Below are positions 59,301-64,000 of a DNA stretch of 64,000 nt, in pieces; the stretch's first letter is position 1, and every line of letters begins with the position of its first letter. A model generated the notes under the pieces. That model did not search any database, had not been told where the DNA came from, and worked only from the letters and a program-made list of their open reading frames with translations. A program made the position numbers and the translations under genes. Origin of the DNA: Coprinellus micaceus (Eukaryota; Basidiomycota; Agaricomycetes; Agaricales; Psathyrellaceae); contig OX596336.1 of NCBI GenBank assembly GCA_951394405.1, positions 1,922,001 through 1,986,000 on the forward strand, written 5' to 3'.

Positions 59301-62300
59301 CTTCAGGACCGACCGAGATCGCGGAGGAAAAAAGGGAAACCGAGGCCGACCTGTACGACAAATACCACTACGTCTGCTTCGTCATGCAGTGCCTGTCGGA
59401 GCTGTTGATGTCCTATGATACGTGTAAGATTGCCTTCTTGTCCTACTCACCGAAGAAGAAGTTACAGACGCCTGCCAAGGAGACAGCGCACAGTCGCTTC
59501 AGGCCCGCCGCTCTTCAATTCCTCCTCACCTCTCTCATCACATTCGGGACCGTCAATCCTCAGCCTGACCCTAAACTCCGTACCAAGATGATGCTCTGTA
59601 ACTGGGCGATGACCCTCGTTATCTCCCTATGCTCAGAGAGCTCTGCCAGCGTCGACTCCAAGGAGCCCTCTTCTGACCTGGTTTCTGTGCGCAAATATGT
59701 TCTGGAGTCCATCAGCCGTACCATCAAGGACCTACCAGCTTCAGAAAACCTTGACTCGAAGTACGGTCGACTCCTCGCTCTTGCCGATCTCTGTAACAGG
59801 CTCTTAGTTCTTCGCTTCAACGCACCGCCTGCCCAACGCAAGCCAAACGCCGAGGTCCCCACTCATCTGTCGAAAATCATGTTGGAAAAGAACTATGTGT
59901 CAACGCTGACGACATCGCTCTCGGAAGTCGACCTTAACTATCCCAACGCGCGCTCAGTAGTCACGGCGATCTTGAAGCCCTTGCAGTATCTGTGAGTTTG
60001 GATCTATGCCTGCCCCGCAGCGCCATCTGACACATTTTCTATTAGATCCAAAATTGCCATGAAGATGAGCAGGTCGTCGGCGAAGTTGAAGGAGGACGAA
60101 GACGATGGCGGGAGTATCGCTAGCTCGTCTATGGGTTCTGACGAAGACGAGGACGAAGAAGTCGAGCGGGAAGAGACCCCCGACCTTTACCGCAACTCCG
60201 CTCTAGGGATGTATGGGGGAGAGATGGATGACGGAAGGTTCGCAGAGGATGAAGAAATGGGAGACGAAGATGACGATGACCTGGATGACGATGTTGAGAT
60301 GGAGTATGGTGAGGAGACGGGGAGCGAGGATACCGAGAATACCGATGAAGAAGATGACGACGACCTAGACGACGACGAAGATGTTGAGAACTCCGAGGAC
60401 GAGGACGATTGGGGTGAGGGTGAAGAAGAAGATGAAGAAGGGTTGATTGAAAATGCTGAGGATGCCGGCGACGAAGATGACGACGACGAACGGGATGAAG
60501 TGGGTAACCCTGACATGCTCGACGACGAAGGGCGGCATGATGATGAGGAAATGATGTGGGAGGTACGTATGGTACGCGGTTTCGTCGTATGCATGCTGAA
60601 CTTTATCAGGATGTCGAGGACGACGGAGGCCTCGAAGCAAATCCTGACGACTACGACGACGACGACGAAACTGGAGTTCCTATCCAAATTATTCACGACG
60701 AGGAAGGTGACCTGGGATCTGACGAGGAATACATGGATCAAGGGTTCTTTAGTTTCGACAACGTGGCCAACCCGGACCAGGTCTTCGTGAACGGCAATCC
60801 TCGAGAAGCTGGAATCTTCGTTCCTCGCCGAGCTCGTAGTCATGGTAGGCTTTGAGCTTTTGGTATTGTGGCCCATCCATTCTCACTTTGTTCTTAGGCA
60901 TCGTCGACGAAGCCTCGCCATTTTTTGGCAGATCCAGAGGCGGATCCGCCCCTGAGGCTACGGTGCATCCCTTACTCCTCAATAACACTTCTGCGCAGCG
61001 GATACCAGCTGGCGCGATCCGAATTTCCCGGCATCACGGCACAGTCCATGGACAACGCATCCTGGCCACGGGTGGCCCCGAAGTCGCTCAACAGCTAGAA
61101 GAGGTCATGGGTCCAGGATCAGGACAAGTTCTCGAGCACCTCATTGCTCAGGGCGCCGCTGGCGTCTTCCCTGATGGCATCCGTCTCGAGGTCCCTGCGG
61201 GTACAACTCTCGTCAACATCAGCCAGTCCACCGGGGGCTCCGCTGGTGGTCGTCGTGCCCCAGTTTCGACGTCTATTCGAGTTGAACGCGCTCCCCGTCC
61301 TGGCAGCCAGAGGCACGCCCGCGACTTCGAACCTTTGCCGACCGTCCAACGATGGATCGAAGAGACCAAGATTCTTCATGGAGACTTTGTGAACGAGCGC
61401 ATTGGGAAGCTCGTGAACCACGTCGCTCTTATTCTTCTCCCAGCGGCAATCGAGGCGGACAAGAAAGCTAAAGAGCGCGCCGAAGAGGAGGCCGTACGTG
61501 CTGCGGAGGAGAAAGCGAAGGAGGAGGAGGAGCAAAGGAAGAAGGAAGGGGAAGCCAAGGAGGAGGAGCGTGGGGGGGCTGAGACCGATAGCGAAACTAT
61601 CGGCCCAAGTGCTGGGAAGATGGATACAGAACCAACACTCGCCCAGCAAGAGCCCATCGAGACTGCTGTTACCTCTGCTGAACCGCAATCGACTGTCCTC
61701 CCTGTGCAACCGGAACAGGCTGATCAGGAGATGACAGAAGCGACTGGCGCTGAGGGACCTCGTGACACTGAAATGACCGACGCTGAAGGGACTGTCGAAG
61801 CACGCCCTCCCTCTCCCCCAACTCCCAACCAAGGCGAACCGCCAATATCTCAGCCAGAAGCTTCAACCTCAGCAGCGCCTGCGCAGCGGGAAAGGGTCAC
61901 CGTCATGATTCACGGAGGTGAAGTGGATATCACTGACACTGGGATCGACCCCGACTTCCTTTTGGCTCTTCCAGACGACATGAGGGAAGAAGTCCTCAAC
62001 CAGCATGTCCGGGATCAGCGAGCCGCTCGTGTCGAGCGACCAGCGGACTCTCAGATTAGTTCCGAGTTCCTTGATGCACTTCCTCCTGACATTCGTGCAG
62101 AGATCCTACAGCAGGAAGCCATAGAGCGTGAACGGAATCGCCGTGCTGAGGAATCTGCCGCCGCCGCACCTGCTCGAGCCGCCGAGGAAATCGACCCAGC
62201 CAGCTTCATCGCGAGTCTCGACCCCGCGCTCAGGCAAGCTGTTCTCCTTGAGCAAGACGACGGTTTCATTGCCAGTTTGCCCGCACACATGGTCGCTGAA

Positions 62301-64000
62301 GTTGAAGGATATCGGGAGCCTGCCGGTGGAGCGGCCGCCAGGCAACGCCTTGCTCGGACGTCCGCTATCCGTGGCCTTCCTCCTGGTATGACTCGAGGTG
62401 GCGTCCGTGGAGCTCAGGTCGACGGTACCAAGGCTCGACCCCAGCACGATGCCATTCAATTGTTGGACAAGGCTGGCATCGCGACCCTCATTCGGCTTCT
62501 CTTCTTCCCCCAGGTTCTCAAGAAGACTCTGCTCTTCAAAGTCCTTGTTAACCTCTGCGAGAACTCGAAGACCCGAACGGACCTGTTCAACCTCCTGCTC
62601 AGCATCCTTCAAGATGGCACGGGCGATTTGGTCGCTGTTGACAAAAGCTTCGCACAGATGTCGGTCAGGGGAACGAAACCTCAAACACCTAAAACTCCAG
62701 GCAAACAGAAGCTAGGCCACGACTACTTCTCCGCTCTCCCTCTTCCCGTGACGCAGATCGAAGCGATCCCGGACCTCATCGCCCAGAAGTGTCTAGATGC
62801 TCTGAACTTCATCGTCACCTCGAACGAGCTTGCATCACTCTTCTTCCTCACTGAGCACGAACTCCCACCTGGCCTTCGCCGGTCGTCGAAGAAGGGCAAG
62901 GGCAAAGAGAAATTTGTTCCCCAATCCCACTACCCCATCGTCCTTCTCCTCAGCCTACTCGATCGCCAATCTCTCCTCCGCACCCCCGCTATCATGGAGT
63001 CAGTGGTTGGGCTTCTTGCGACTGTTACTCGACCTCTCACCAGCCTCAAGGACTCGAAGTCCTCCACTGCGATCACTGGTCCATCAATCAGCGGCGGTCA
63101 ACCCGCGCCAGAATCCAATGCACCTGCAACTGGTGAGGTAATCCCTCCTCCTGCGACTGCTCCTGTGGCGACTCCCGCTGCTCAAGCACCACCAGCTCAA
63201 TCGGTTGTCGAACCTGGTACGTCTGGAAAATCCCCCTCCGGCAAGTCAAACTGACTCCTCTACCCTAGCAGTGCCATCCCAGCCGCCAGTATCGCTTGAA
63301 CCTGGGCCCAAAATCGAGAGTGTCGAAGAGAAGGTCCTTCTCGCCAACCCTCCTCAAATTCCTCATGCCGTTCTCCGCCTCATCGTCAATATCCTCACAA
63401 TTGGAGAATGCTCTGCGCGTACATTCCAGCAGAGCTTGGCACTCATTCAAAACCTGTCATACGTCCCTGATGCTCGCGATGTAATCGCCCAAGAGCTCAA
63501 GGCGAAAGCGCAGGAGTTTGGACAGATCCTTATCGCCGACTTGGACGAGCTGGCAAAGACATTGCATGACGGAAACGAACCCGCTACTACCAGCTGTATT
63601 GCCAACAAATTTTCGCCTGCGTCGTCCGCTCAAGCGAAGCTACTCCGTGTCCTCAAGACCATCGATTACATGTACACCCCAAGGCCTTCAAAGGATAAGG
63701 ACAAGGACAAGAGCAAAGACATCGAGAAAGTGCAGACTATCTACGAGTCCTTCCGGTTCACCACCCTTTGGAAGGGGCTGGGCAACTGCCTGGAAGTCAT
63801 CGGCGAGAAAGAGGATACGGAGCATATCGGCACAGTGCTCTTGCCTCTCATCGAGTCGCTGATGGTCGTCTGCAAGTATGTCGGCTCCACCGCATCTTCC
63901 GCCATCGCCGCGCGTGCTCTTCGTGGATCCGCTTCGCCTCGATCGCCTACATTGCCCAAGGAGTCGATGGAGGAGCTGTTCATCTCGTTCACGGATGCCC
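53305..64000 (+). CDS. TOM1: E3 ubiquitin ligase TOM1 (HUWE1-type), 3' end outside window
   Basis: Giant HECT ligase acting on excess histones and ribosomal proteins and in mRNA export. Exons: 53305-53343, 53402-53698, 53759-54856, 54911-54980, 55033-55212, 55264-55385, 55443-55934, 55985-56276, 56330-56860, 56912-57139, 57195-59991, 60046-60562, 60610-60844, 60898-63216, then 63269 to beyond the window; about 3316 residues are coded here and every phase closes. Seen in order: the DUF908/DUF913 armadillo region (WKWPRSDLNAWVKVLNRFD, SMHRMMQS), a UBA domain coded near 57720-57840 (HVRTLTDMGFPRSAAERALV, NVNAAAELL), a long acidic stretch at about 60080-60660, a DUF4414-like ubiquitin-binding region (IDPDFLLALPDDMREEVLNQ), and further helical repeats. 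The HECT domain and stop lie past 64000. The exon 5 acceptor is a CAGCAG tandem. Confidence 0.97.

Noticed and set aside
60187..60876. 229-codon Ser-rich frame, minus strand
   Set aside because: Antisense shadow of the acidic Asp/Glu run of TOM1.

Overview
The window reads as fungal nuclear DNA, almost certainly from a mushroom-type basidiomycete. Genes are packed on both strands. They are cut by many short introns (mostly 45-75 bases) with GT..AG ends and CTAAC/CTAAT-like branch points. Proteins are typically fungal: velvet factor, Tom1, Nar1, Tlg2, fungal MscS channel with EF-hand, PL14 lyase, DUF6987. Exon models were built by hand from splice signals, reading phase and family knowledge. 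Phases close in every complete multi-exon gene below; no transcript or database evidence was available.

Layout. 1-3378 holds no gene I recognise. 3379-6240: TEN1-like telomere capping protein, then an unrecognised nuclear-looking protein. 7599-9012 (-): velvet regulator. 10007-11780 (-) and 11911-13120 (+): an F-box/WD40 protein and the WD40 scaffold MORG1/WDR83 share a 130-base head-to-head promoter. 13471-13992 (-): LSM2, whose first coding exon is only the ATG. 15077-18651 (-): phosphomevalonate kinase ERG8, with ferrochelatase HEM15 upstream of it. HEM15 uses an inferred GC-AG intron and an 8-base microexon. 19080-20143 (-): remnants of a probable F-box/LRR-like gene with an 18-base poly-C/poly-G run. 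20899-23542: two tandem DUF6987 paralogs with identical intron phases and their own TATA boxes. 23893-26053 (-): vacuolar-type amino-acid transporter with a 9-base microexon. 26360-27567: GPI-anchored PL14-like lyase. 28115-31212: NAR1 with a long insertion. 31735-32115 (-): small Cys-rich protein. 32270-34063: syntaxin TLG2. 34623-39215: MscS channel with EF-hand. 40630-43691 (-): acyl-CoA ligase. 44507-45816: RPB3 with a GW/WG-rich tail. 45964-49134: SANT-domain RRN5-like protein. 49698-51895: ABC1/UbiB-family mitochondrial protein (MCP2-like). 52430-53044 (-): PC4/SUB1 coactivator. 53305 to the window end: 5' part of the giant HECT ubiquitin ligase TOM1; the HECT domain lies outside.

Most genes are housekeeping: transcription (RPB3, SUB1, RRN5-like), RNA processing (LSM2), heme, sterol and Fe-S synthesis, vesicle traffic, ubiquitination. 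There is no sign of a secondary-metabolite cluster, virus, intact transposon or CRISPR array. The most unusual features are the RPB3 GW/WG tail, the three extreme microexon structures, the NAR1 insertion and the DUF6987 tandem pair.
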